A DNA stretch of 5,656 nucleotides from Candidatus Parcubacteria bacterium (GCA_019661855.1 JAIFWM010000044.1:1-5656); one strand, 5' to 3'; counted from the stretch's first letter, positions 1-4,045 are shown. Numbers and translations are program-made. The notes: a model not told the origin generated them from the letters alone.

Positions 1-241
1 AACTTGGCCCCAGTTCGGATTGAGGTCTGCAACTCGACCTCATGAAGCCGGAATCGCTAGTAATCGCGGGTCAGCTATACCGCGGTGAATACGTTCTCAA
101 GTCTTGTACTCACCGCCCGTCAACTCAAGGGAGCCGGGAATACCCGAAGACCATCTTGTATGGTTCACGGTAAGTTCGGTGACAGGGAGTAAGTCGTAAC
201 AAGGCACGGGTAGGGGAACCTGCTCGTGGAACAATTCAAAT
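1..241 (+). rRNA. rrs: 16S ribosomal RNA, 3' end (5' truncated by window)
   Basis: This is the 3' part of small-subunit rRNA, starting near E. coli position 1287. Conserved blocks are easy to see: GAATCGCTAGTAATCG (51-66), GGTGAATACG (84-93), CACCGCCCGTC (111-121, decoding site) and AAGTCGTAACAAGG (191-204, with A1492/A1493 at 191-192). Helix 45 is intact (CACGGGTAG paired with CTGCTCGTG) and carries the GGAA loop whose adenines (217-218) are the KsgA methylation targets. Three things are odd. Position 110 is T where E. coli has A1396. Helix 44 is about 15 nt shorter than in E. coli. The tail after helix 45 is GGAACAATTCAAAT instead of GGATCACCTCCTTA, so the anti-Shine-Dalgarno is absent. The end at 241 is set by counting 23 nt from A1519 and is not independently supported. 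The sequence suggests a Parcubacteria-like CPR bacterium. Confidence 0.95.
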
Positions 242-298
242 GAAATGCGTTTGTGTATCTCGTACGAGTACGCAAACTGAATTGGCGATGCGAATTGT
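231..298 (+). other. Stem-loop structure at and just after the 16S 3' end
   Basis: GTTTGTGTA (249-257) pairs with TACGCAAAC (269-277) as nine pairs including one G-U, and the CTC/GAG inside can extend it. Outside it, ACAATTC (231-237), the segment occupying the anti-SD position, is perfectly complementary to GAATTGT (292-298). Its CAATTC core can alternatively pair with GAATTG at 279-284. The 16S tail is therefore predicted to be base-paired in the transcript. This could be a processing structure or an extension of the mature RNA; the sequence alone does not tell which. Confidence 0.55.
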
Positions 299-488
299 CT
301 AACGACAGTTCGGAAGTGATAATGCTAACTTTAAATTGCATTCGCTGTTAATGACTCAAAGCGTTAAGAGTCACTCGAACCCTACAGAGTACACTTTGGA
401 GTACAGAGTGGAAAATGGGGAAAACGGAACAAGAGAAAGATGTTTTTTGCTTGCCCTTCGTAGCACGTTAGTGCGAAGTAGGGCGTAC
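242..488 (+). other. Structured spacer after 16S; no 23S rRNA and no convincing gene
   Basis: About 300 bases lie between the 16S core and the first gene. I see no 23S 5' end and no tRNA. The stretch holds several inverted repeats: a 9-bp hairpin at 249-277, a short TGACTC/GAGTCA pair (352-357 with 368-373) and an imperfect hairpin at 453-484. A 63-codon open frame at 336-527 has no ribosome binding site and runs through the downstream promoter, so I do not call it. The region is probably the 16S trailer plus the upstream region of the next gene. Confidence 0.6.
453..484 (+). other. Imperfect GC-rich hairpin upstream of the consensus promoter
   Basis: GCC-CTTC (453-459) pairs with GAAG (475-478) and GGC (482-484) around a GCAC-GTTA-GTGC inner hairpin (463-474), with small bulges. 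It ends five bases before the -35 box at 489. No T-run follows on either strand, so it is not a standard terminator. It may end or protect the rRNA precursor transcript. Confidence 0.4.
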
Positions 489-517
489 TTGACAAATATT
501 TTATTTAGGTATATAAT
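489..517 (+). promoter_or_regulatory. Perfect sigma70 promoter for the 543-872 gene
   Basis: TTGACA (489-494) and TATAAT (512-517) match the consensus at every position and are separated by exactly 17 bases. Transcription should start near 524, giving a leader of about 19 nt that carries the SD at 530. This is the strongest promoter in the window and implies high, probably constitutive expression of the secreted protein downstream. Confidence 0.92.
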
Positions 518-529
518 ACAATGGTAAAC

Positions 530-535
530 AGGAGG
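530..535 (+). promoter_or_regulatory. Strong Shine-Dalgarno AGGAGG
   Basis: AGGAGG lies 7 bases before ATG 543 and fixes that start. AGGA (530-533) is also complementary to TCCT (539-542) directly before the ATG, so a small 4-bp hairpin with loop GGGTA could partly hide the site. Confidence 0.85.
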
Positions 536-542
536 GTATCCT

Positions 543-872
543 ATGAAGCTTCCTTGCGCTCTTTTAGGTTTAGTTCTTGCCACCTCGACTGTCCTCGCGG
601 ACGGTCCGGCTGAAGAAACCGAAAAGACAGAGGCTACTATTGGTTTGGTAGGTCCCGCGTGTGGTGGGGAGTCGTTCGCCTATCATGCGATGCCTAATGG
701 TGACCGCGAAGGCTATTACCAGCGTTGGATTTTTGACGAAAAAACTGGTAAATGCCAGGAAGTGAGCTACTGGCAGTACTGCACGAAGGCGGGCAAATGC
801 GAGAAGCTCACCGAAGCGCCCACCAGGCTCCCCCGGCTCCTTTGCGCGGGTGGGGAGTGCAGACCGATGTAA
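543..872 (+). CDS. Small secreted Cys-rich protein, possibly Kunitz-like
   Basis: I do not recognise this 109-residue protein with certainty. Residues 1-19 form a signal peptide (short basic start, hydrophobic LLGLVLATSTVLA, likely cut after ALA-type VLA-D), followed by an acidic linker (21-30). The mature part has six cysteines (40, 71, 80, 86, 101, 106), which fits an exported disulfide-bonded fold. GPAC at 37-40 and RWIFDEKTGKC at 61-71 followed by a Y..YC run at 76-80 resemble the GPC...RWYYD..TGKC..F.Y.GC core of Kunitz/BPTI inhibitors. Spacing differs: C40 to C71 is about twice the usual distance, C80 to C101 is too long, and the first Kunitz cysteine has no counterpart. The inhibitor idea is therefore only a hint. 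The gene has a perfect promoter, a strong SD and its own terminator, so it is a monocistronic, probably well-expressed unit. Confidence 0.85.
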   Translation: MKLPCALLGLVLATSTVLADGPAEETEKTEATIGLVGPACGGESFAYHAMPNGDREGYYQRWIFDEKTGKCQEVSYWQYCTKAGKCEKLTEAPTRLPRLLCAGGECRPM

Positions 873-879
873 GTTATCC

Positions 880-920
880 AACCCCGACACGAAGGACCCC
901 GTCCTCGTGCGGGGTTCTTT
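880..920 (+). terminator. Rho-independent terminator after the secreted protein gene
   Basis: AACCCCG (880-886) pairs with CGGGGTT (910-916). Inside, CACG and AGGAC pair with GTCCT and CGTG around a CCC loop with a single bulged A. About 16 pairs are followed by CTTT and further T-rich sequence to 940. Confidence 0.85.
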
Positions 921-930
921 GTTTCTGGGT

Positions 931-959
931 TTGCTTTTTTATTATAGGTGTTGTATCGT
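931..959 (+). promoter_or_regulatory. Probable promoter for the 990-1295 gene
   Basis: TTGCTT (931-936) and TATCGT (954-959) are 17 bases apart, with TG directly before the -10. The predicted start near 966 leaves a ~24-nt leader holding the SD at 978. It is a moderate match only and lies right behind the preceding terminator. Confidence 0.45.
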
Positions 960-989
960 GCGTTCGTCGTTCAAACCAGGAGAACTTCC

Positions 990-1295
990 ATGTTCCGTCA
1001 GATCTTGTTTGCCTGTGTCTGTGCTCTCACGCTGGTTACCGTTCTTTCTTGCCAGGCTCGTGCGGCTGGTCCTAAGGCCAAAACCTGGGAGCAGATGACC
1101 GTCGACGAGCGGCTTGGCTGGTCTGCCGAGGAATCCAAAAAGATCTGTCCTGGCGTGACGCTCACGTCGCCAGTGCCGATGTTCATGGTCAAGATCTACC
1201 TCGCCTCAAGCGATCAGTCCAGCGTTCGTTCCGGCATCCAAGACCGGTGCAACGTGGCACGCGCCGAAGCAGCGACAGCGAAGAAGGCAAAGTAG
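990..1295 (+). CDS. Small exported protein or lipoprotein, function unknown
   Basis: A 101-residue product not matching any family I know. ATG 990 is chosen over the in-frame GTG at 948 because AGGAG (978-982) sits 7 bases upstream and because the N-terminus then reads as a clean signal sequence. Residues 1-20 are hydrophobic and end in VLS-C21, an acceptable lipobox, so lipid attachment at Cys21 is possible. Ordinary cleavage after ARA (residue 26) is the alternative. The mature part has two cysteines (53, 87) that could form a disulfide, a hydrophobic PMFMVKIYL stretch (63-71), and an Ala/Lys-rich tail (92-101). It sits alone between two terminator-like hairpins, on the same strand as its neighbours. 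Confidence 0.8.
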   Translation: MFRQILFACVCALTLVTVLSCQARAAGPKAKTWEQMTVDERLGWSAEESKKICPGVTLTSPVPMFMVKIYLASSDQSSVRSGIQDRCNVARAEAATAKKAK

Positions 1296-1362
1296 TTTGC
1301 GCGACCATTAGTCTCATGCTACGTTGAACTTAGCGGTTCACCAAGAGCAGGGAGAAATGCAA

Positions 1363-1428
1363 ATGGCGGCGTTTCGCTGTTTGTCGGACTTCAAAAGATA
1401 CCCATCGCGGCAACCAGACGGCACGTAA
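1363..1428 (+). CDS. Possible 21-residue microprotein
   Basis: A 22-codon frame starts at ATG 1363, with GGGAG (1350-1354) 8 bases upstream, and ends at TAA 1428. An ATG at 1357 is in frame but too close to the SD. The product is short and basic, with no signal or membrane segment. It lies in a gap of about 260 bases between two genes, 35 bases before a strong terminator, so the region is probably transcribed. Chance open frames of this length are common, so the SD and the terminator are the only support. The transcript could instead be a small RNA or the 3' tail of the preceding gene. Confidence 0.25.
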   Translation: MAAFRCLSDFKRYPSRQPDGT

Positions 1429-1463
1429 AATTTTCGCACTACCTCAAACCATATAATTCACGA

Positions 1464-1497
1464 CCCCCGGCCACGCGCGCCGGGGGTTTTCTTTTTT
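1464..1497 (+). terminator. Strong rho-independent terminator
   Basis: CCCCCGGC (1464-1471) pairs perfectly with GCCGGGGG (1479-1486) across a 7-base loop, followed by TTTTCTTTTTT. It ends whatever is transcribed from the 990-1428 interval. Confidence 0.9.
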
Positions 1498-1553
1498 AGT
1501 GTATGCTCAAAGGCAGCAGCACAACCGTTCTGCTCCAACGAGAGGATCTTGCC

Positions 1554-1751
1554 ATGCCAAGTTTTCGCCAATCGCTTCCGGCCATACTCGTGTTAGTTGC
1601 TATTGGGATCTGTTATGCAGGGTGGCCTGATACGAGTAAACCCGGCAACATACAGTTCGTGCGCATAATGATGGGTCTCAGTTTTGTAACACTCGGGACG
1701 GGCATTGCGCTTCATGTCTCCAATCTCCAACCCAAAGTGCAGAAGATGTAG
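1554..1751 (+). CDS. Two-helix membrane peptide, function unknown
   Basis: The start at ATG 1554 (65 residues) is preferred to ATG 1503, because GAGG (1542-1545) lies 8 bases upstream and the longer form would add 17 polar residues right at the end of a terminator. TATGCT at 1502-1507, preceded by TG, is a plausible -10 for this unit. The product has two membrane segments, about residues 8-23 and 35-55, joined by a short loop containing WPDTSKPGN. The C-terminal tail is short and basic. Both ends would face the same side. I recognise no family. Only 42 bases separate it from the next gene, which may share its transcript. Confidence 0.65.
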   Translation: MPSFRQSLPAILVLVAIGICYAGWPDTSKPGNIQFVRIMMGLSFVTLGTGIALHVSNLQPKVQKM

Positions 1752-1793
1752 AATCCCATATTCGTGCTACAGTGCCGGTAGGTGCAACAGCCC

Positions 1794-2042
1794 ATGGGTG
1801 CTGTCATGGAAGCCAAAGTCGCTATGATCGTGATAGTGTTTACTGCACACTTTTCTCCCACGACAAGAATCCAGAGCTACAACTTGAGCTACGACGTGAC
1901 GTTCGCGCAACCAATGCCCGAGCGTTCAGCTTGTACTGTCGCAGCCCTTTTTGCTCAATCCGAAGAGGAGATCAAAAAGGCTGAACTTATAGGTGCCACG
2001 TTCACGTGGAAGTGCACTGATCCTTCAGCGGCAATTAACTAG
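1794..2042 (+). CDS. Small, possibly exported protein, function unknown
   Basis: An 82-residue product. ATG 1794 is favoured because AGGTG (1780-1784) lies 9 bases upstream and could serve as SD; an in-frame GTG at 1782 overlaps that site. A hydrophobic N-terminal stretch (VAMIVIVFTAHF, residues 9-20) could be a short signal sequence or anchor. The rest is polar, with a possible beta segment (LSYDVTFAQ), an acidic EEEIKKAE helix (58-65), and two cysteines (47, 74) that could pair if exported. No family is recognised. A competing frame at 1772-1984 has no SD and an unlikely composition. The next gene starts 13 bases after the stop, suggesting a common transcript. Confidence 0.6.
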   Translation: MGAVMEAKVAMIVIVFTAHFSPTTRIQSYNLSYDVTFAQPMPERSACTVAALFAQSEEEIKKAELIGATFTWKCTDPSAAIN

Positions 2043-2055
2043 AGAGGGAGTCAAT

Positions 2056-2268
2056 ATGGGAAGACTGAAACGATCTGACCCAAGACTTTGGTCTTCACTC
2101 GACCCCGATGCGGTTGAGGCGCGACGAAACCTCAAGCCGCAACGCGTAGACTTCCAGGAGGTCCAGGAGAAGTCTGCACAAAGTCTCTGCAACTTCACTC
2201 ACGATCTCACCTGCGCGTTTTTCGGCTTTAAGCCGTTTGTTAAGAAGTTACTCCCCGGCCGCGCGTAA
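2056..2268 (+). CDS. Small basic soluble protein, function unknown
   Basis: A 70-residue product starting at ATG 2056, 5 bases after AGGGAG (2045-2050). It is rich in Arg and Lys, especially at the N-terminus (GRLKRSDPR) and C-terminus (FVKKLLPGRA), with two cysteines (45, 53) flanking a short aromatic stretch (AFFGF, 54-58). There is no signal peptide or membrane segment. The basic ends could suit nucleic-acid or ribosome contact, but this is inference. Its last codons and stop lie inside a strong GC-rich hairpin (2253-2280), with TAA within the loop. It follows the previous gene by 13 bases. Confidence 0.6.
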   Translation: MGRLKRSDPRLWSSLDPDAVEARRNLKPQRVDFQEVQEKSAQSLCNFTHDLTCAFFGFKPFVKKLLPGRA

Positions 2269-2280
2269 GCGCGACCGGGG
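2253..2280 (+). terminator. GC-rich hairpin overlapping a stop codon, terminator-like
   Basis: CCCCGG (2253-2258) pairs with CCGGGG (2275-2280) and CGCGC (2260-2264) with GCGCG (2269-2273), with one C/A mismatch. The loop GTAA (2265-2268) is of the stable GNRA type and contains the stop codon of the upstream gene. The tail AAAATCTTTC is a poor U-tract, so termination may be weak and the hairpin may mainly protect the 3' end. Confidence 0.6.
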
Positions 2281-2316
2281 AAAATCTTTCTATAAACAAT
2301 TTTTTCATAAAAACTC

Positions 2317-2345
2317 TTGGCAACTCGTAGCTCAGTGTGTTAAAA
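2317..2345 (+). promoter_or_regulatory. Possible promoter for the 2381-2650 gene
   Basis: TTGGCA (2317-2322) and TTAAAA (2340-2345) are 17 bases apart. The -35 is good and the -10 weak. The predicted start near 2352 would give a ~29-nt leader with the SD at 2366-2372. Confidence 0.35.
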
Positions 2346-2380
2346 AAGAAAAGTTCACTGTAGATAGGGAGGCAATTGGG

Positions 2381-2650
2381 ATGACAGAGCCGACACGCAT
2401 CACGGGAACTCTTGAGTCGTTCGAACGACGAAAGGGTATCAGTCACGGATACGTGAGACTCTCCAACAACACTCTTGTGCATGTTGCCACCGCAAATCGC
2501 GGCGTGTTGCAAGAAGATGCAAAAATACGACCCTGCATCAATGGCGAGCGTCATGGAGTGATCGCCTCGGGAACGATAATAGCACTCGATGTAACCTATG
2601 ACAGACAGGGGGAAAATCCTTTTCCCGTTCTCTGGGCACCCAAACATTAG
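2381..2650 (+). CDS. Divergent cold-shock-like (OB-fold) protein
   Basis: An 89-residue protein starting at ATG 2381, 8 bases after GGAGG (2368-2372). The longer open frame upstream crosses a hairpin and has no SD. The layout fits a cold-shock domain: GTLESFERRKG...GYVRL (9-27) matches strand 1 and the RNP1 region (GTVKWF..KGFGFI in CspA), TLVHVATA (31-38) matches RNP2 (VFVHFSAI), and GTIIALDVTYDRQG (64-77) matches the later GQKVSFTV...G strand. The aromatic residues that stack on RNA are partly lost (ESF for KWF, SHGYV for GFGFI), and about 12 extra residues lie between the halves. If the assignment holds, it would bind single-stranded RNA or DNA as a chaperone. It has its own terminator. 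Confidence 0.75.
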   Translation: MTEPTRITGTLESFERRKGISHGYVRLSNNTLVHVATANRGVLQEDAKIRPCINGERHGVIASGTIIALDVTYDRQGENPFPVLWAPKH

Positions 2651-2656
2651 GGGCTC

Positions 2657-2693
2657 GGCCGGCGCAACACTACGCGTCGGCCTCTTCATTTTT
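2657..2693 (+). terminator. Rho-independent terminator
   Basis: GGCCGGCGC (2657-2665) pairs with GCGTCGGCC (2674-2682) as nine pairs including one G-U, followed by TCTTCATTTTT. The next promoter's -35 begins two bases later, a very compact junction. Confidence 0.85.
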
Positions 2694-2694
2694 C

Positions 2695-2723
2695 TTGTGC
2701 ATGCTTTTTATTTCTGGTATGGT
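2695..2723 (+). promoter_or_regulatory. Promoter for the 2757-3071 gene
   Basis: TTGTGC (2695-2700), a 17-base spacer, and TATGGT (2718-2723) with an extended -10 (TGG directly before). The start should fall near 2730, with the SD GGAGG at 2743-2747. Confidence 0.65.
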
Positions 2724-2756
2724 ACAAAAGTCCAACTACAACGGAGGTTAGTAGAG

Positions 2757-3071
2757 ATGAGAATTCCTCCAGATTCTCAGAGTCATGTGTTCATGGAAGC
2801 GTGGGTTAAATGTCATGGCAATGCTAACGTGCCTATCCACATGGTGGAGAAGGTTTTGCAAAAGTGGTGTGAGCGGGAGCATACTGCCTATCACTTAGGC
2901 CTGCGCACGATACTCTGGCGTTCTCTTATCGAAAACTACTCCGACAGTGAGGAAGGAGATTCAATCAAAGTCGATGCTAAAAAGGTGGGGGTTTACTTTC
3001 CCACACGAAAAACACTGGCTAAGAACAATCACCGCCTCTTCCAGTTGGCTGAAGTACAGTTAATGAGCTGA
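2757..3071 (+). CDS. Orphan soluble protein of 104 residues, function unknown
   Basis: The start is ATG 2757, with GGAGG (2743-2747) 9 bases upstream and a promoter just before. The open frame continues upstream to 2598, but that part overlaps a terminator and a promoter, so it is not coding. The product looks mainly helical in its first two thirds (a run from about residue 11 to 60 with amphipathic patterns such as VEKVLQKWCERE), followed by an acidic turn (DSEEGD, 63-68) and a basic segment (PTRKTLAKNNHR, 82-93). Two cysteines (19, 38), no signal peptide and no membrane segment. I recognise no family. Unlike most stops here it ends in TGA, which overlaps the first base of a small GACGC/GCGTC hairpin. 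Confidence 0.75.
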   Translation: MRIPPDSQSHVFMEAWVKCHGNANVPIHMVEKVLQKWCEREHTAYHLGLRTILWRSLIENYSDSEEGDSIKVDAKKVGVYFPTRKTLAKNNHRLFQLAEVQLMS

Positions 3072-3085
3072 CGCATCCGCGTCCT

Positions 3086-3120
3086 GCGCCCCGGCTTCGA
3101 GCCGGGGCGCTTCATTTTTT
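3086..3120 (+). terminator. Strong rho-independent terminator
   Basis: GCGCCCCGGC (3086-3095) pairs perfectly with GCCGGGGCGC (3101-3110) over a TTCGA loop, followed by TTCATTTTTT. It separates the orphan gene run from tRNA-Ile. Confidence 0.93.
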
Positions 3121-3139
3121 AGTAATTTTACGCTAGTAT
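3111..3139 (+). promoter_or_regulatory. Possible promoter for tRNA-Ile
   Basis: TAGTAT (3134-3139) is a fair -10 about ten bases before the tRNA. The best-placed -35 is TTCATT (3111-3116) at 17-base spacing, which is weak and is also the terminator tail. Confidence 0.3.
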
Positions 3140-3149
3140 GTGAGTCATT

Positions 3150-3222
3150 GCGGGCGTAGCTCAGTTGGTAGAGCATTCGACTGATACTCGAAAGGTCCTA
3201 GGTTCGATCCCTAGCGCCCGCA
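3150..3222 (+). tRNA. tRNA-Ile (anticodon GAT)
   Basis: A full cloverleaf. Acceptor GCGGGCG/CGCCCGC has seven perfect pairs. The D arm is GCTC-AGTTGGTA-GAGC. The anticodon stem is TTCGA/TCGAA with loop CTGATAC, so the anticodon is GAT at 3183-3185, reading AUC/AUU. The T arm is CTAGG-TTCGATC-CCTAG and the discriminator is A (3222). CCA is not encoded (CAA follows), so a CCA-adding enzyme is needed. In many bacteria this tRNA lies in the 16S-23S spacer; here it is about 2.9 kb downstream of 16S. Confidence 0.97.
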
Positions 3223-3226
3223 CAAA

Positions 3227-3243
3227 GTTCAAGGTTGAACCTT
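3227..3243 (+). repeat. Overlapping inverted repeats after tRNA-Ile
   Basis: GTTCAA/TTGAAC (3227-3232 with 3235-3240) and AAGGTT/AACCTT (3231-3236 with 3238-3243) share bases, so the two pairings exclude each other. Both have loops too small to fold as perfect hairpins, so the outer pairs would close. The element may be a DNA-level palindrome, such as a binding site, in front of the NUDIX gene. Confidence 0.4.
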
Positions 3244-3247
3244 TATA

Positions 3248-3256
3248 TGTTACTGT
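3248..3256 (+). promoter_or_regulatory. Extended -10 promoter, probably giving a leaderless NUDIX mRNA
   Basis: TGTTACTGT (3248-3256) fits TGn plus TACTGT. The -10 ends 6 bases before ATG 3263, so transcription would begin at or next to the start codon. No SD is present, which agrees with a leaderless message. No good -35 is seen. Confidence 0.45.
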
Positions 3257-3262
3257 TTTTGC

Positions 3263-3688
3263 ATGGCTCAAGAGATTCCGGGCACACATTTAGTAGCGGA
3301 GTTTGGGCAAAAGGCGCTCATTTCCAAAGACGGCAAAGTGCTCATGATGAAAGGGGTTAAAGACGATCGCTGGGACTTCCCCGGTGGTCGTTTGCATATA
3401 AAGGAGGATCTAGTTCAAGGGCTCAAGCGTGAACTTATGGAAGAGCTCGGTGTTGAGGCGAATGTGGGTGATCCATTTTTTGTTACGGCGTGGTATGGCA
3501 CTACTTCAGGAATACCTCGTGTACTTATCGTTTATTTCGTCACGCTCTCTAATCCTGATGCAGAGTTTGTTATCCCTGAAGATGAGGTGTCGGAGTTAGG
3601 GTGGATAGGTAAAAATGATATTGAAAAGTTAAATATCGACTCAAGTTGGAAGCCCGCACTCTATAAATTTTTCGCAAGTCTTAACTAA
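3263..3688 (+). CDS. NUDIX hydrolase
   Basis: A 141-residue protein, a normal length for a single NUDIX domain. The NUDIX box GX5EX7REUXEEXGU is complete: G42, E48, R56, E57, E60, E61, G63, V64. The glutamates bind the divalent metals that drive hydrolysis of a nucleoside diphosphate linked to a group X. DRWDFPGG (35-42) is the usual lead-in, and GKVLMMKG (24-31) is the preceding strand. The substrate cannot be read from sequence; MutT-type sanitising of oxidised nucleotides or another NDP-X are both possible. No SD lies before ATG 3263, and an extended -10 at 3248-3256 points to leaderless expression. It is soluble and cytoplasmic. No terminator is evident after the stop. Confidence 0.93.
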   Translation: MAQEIPGTHLVAEFGQKALISKDGKVLMMKGVKDDRWDFPGGRLHIKEDLVQGLKRELMEELGVEANVGDPFFVTAWYGTTSGIPRVLIVYFVTLSNPDAEFVIPEDEVSELGWIGKNDIEKLNIDSSWKPALYKFFASLN

Positions 3689-3717
3689 ACTGCTCGGGTA
3701 TGTTAAAAGTGTAATGT

Positions 3718-3732
3718 CCGACAGCTAGTCGG
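3718..3732 (+). promoter_or_regulatory. Small hairpin upstream of the cold-shock gene
   Basis: CCGAC (3718-3722) pairs with GTCGG (3728-3732) over AGCTA. If transcription begins near TATGTT (3699-3704) the hairpin lies in the mRNA leader, where cold-shock genes often carry regulatory folds. Support is limited to the complementarity and position. Confidence 0.3.
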
Positions 3733-3758
3733 TCGATGAACAAGCGTGGGAGCATTCC

Positions 3759-4022
3759 ATGTTTACAGATGTTAGGCCCGTGAAACTAAGTGAGGTCAAG
3801 AACATAACTGATTTTCAAGAAATGAAGGTCAAATGGTTTAGCAAAAGTAGAGGATATGGTTTTCTAACGCGCGGTCCAAACACTCCAAACATTTTTTTGC
3901 ACGCAGAGGTTCTCATGCGTTCAGGAGTTGCATGGGTAGCTATGCGTCCCGACAAGAGTGTTTGTGCTCGTTTCGGTCAAGGCCCCAAAGGCCTCATGGC
4001 AACAGAAGTAAGATTGGTCTAG
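3759..4022 (+). CDS. Cold-shock-domain protein (CspA-like) with N-terminal extension
   Basis: An 87-residue protein. Residues 22-87 form a cold-shock OB domain: MKVKWFSKSRGYGFL (22-36) contains the KWF strand and RNP1 with its stacking aromatics (W26, F27, Y33, F35), and NIFLHAEVL (44-52) holds RNP2 with F46 and H48. GQGPKGLMATEVRLV closes the fold as GAKGPAAGNV does in CspA. It should bind single-stranded RNA or DNA and loosen mRNA structure in the cytoplasm. The 21-residue N-terminal extension is not part of the family core. ATG 3759 has GGGAG (3748-3752) 6 bases upstream, while ATG 3822, which would give a standard-length CspA, has no good SD; the longer form is preferred. A strong terminator follows. 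Confidence 0.9.
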   Translation: MFTDVRPVKLSEVKNITDFQEMKVKWFSKSRGYGFLTRGPNTPNIFLHAEVLMRSGVAWVAMRPDKSVCARFGQGPKGLMATEVRLV

Positions 4023-4045
4023 TAAGCCAAAGTGTGCAACAACAA

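Noticed and set aside
405..445. AATGGGGAAAACGG resembling the AAUGGGGAAAC segment near the 23S 5' end
   Set aside because: The conserved flanking 23S blocks (such as the CACGGUGGAUGCC region) are missing, so a dozen matching bases are taken as chance.
336..527. 63-codon open frame in the post-16S spacer
   Set aside because: No SD, rRNA-spacer composition, and it runs over the perfect promoter at 489-517.
850..1098. Overlapping plus-strand frames across the terminator at 880-920
   Set aside because: They cross a strong terminator and lack an SD; the frame starting at ATG 990 with AGGAG explains the region.
1452..1457. TATAAT just before the terminator at 1464
   Set aside because: No suitable -35, and a transcript from it would end at once in the terminator.
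2327..2335. GTAGCTCAG resembling the start of a tRNA D arm
   Set aside because: No acceptor, anticodon or T arm can be built around it.
2240..2689. 149-codon open frame on the minus strand
   Set aside because: It is the antisense shadow of the SD-led cold-shock-like gene and crosses two hairpins; it has no RBS.
880..3120. Integron cassette array with attC sites as an explanation for the small-gene run
   Set aside because: The inter-gene hairpins are terminators of differing sequence, several with U-tracts. I see no conserved RYYYAAC/GTTRRRY pairs, and the genes have their own promoters.
3069..3122. Readthrough of TGA 3069-3071, as in CPR lineages that recode UGA
   Set aside because: The extension would only translate the terminator hairpin, and no gene in the window needs an in-frame TGA.
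3150..3222. tRNA-Ile as an integration site for the adjacent gene run
   Set aside because: No direct repeat of the tRNA 3' end was found elsewhere in the window and no integrase is present.
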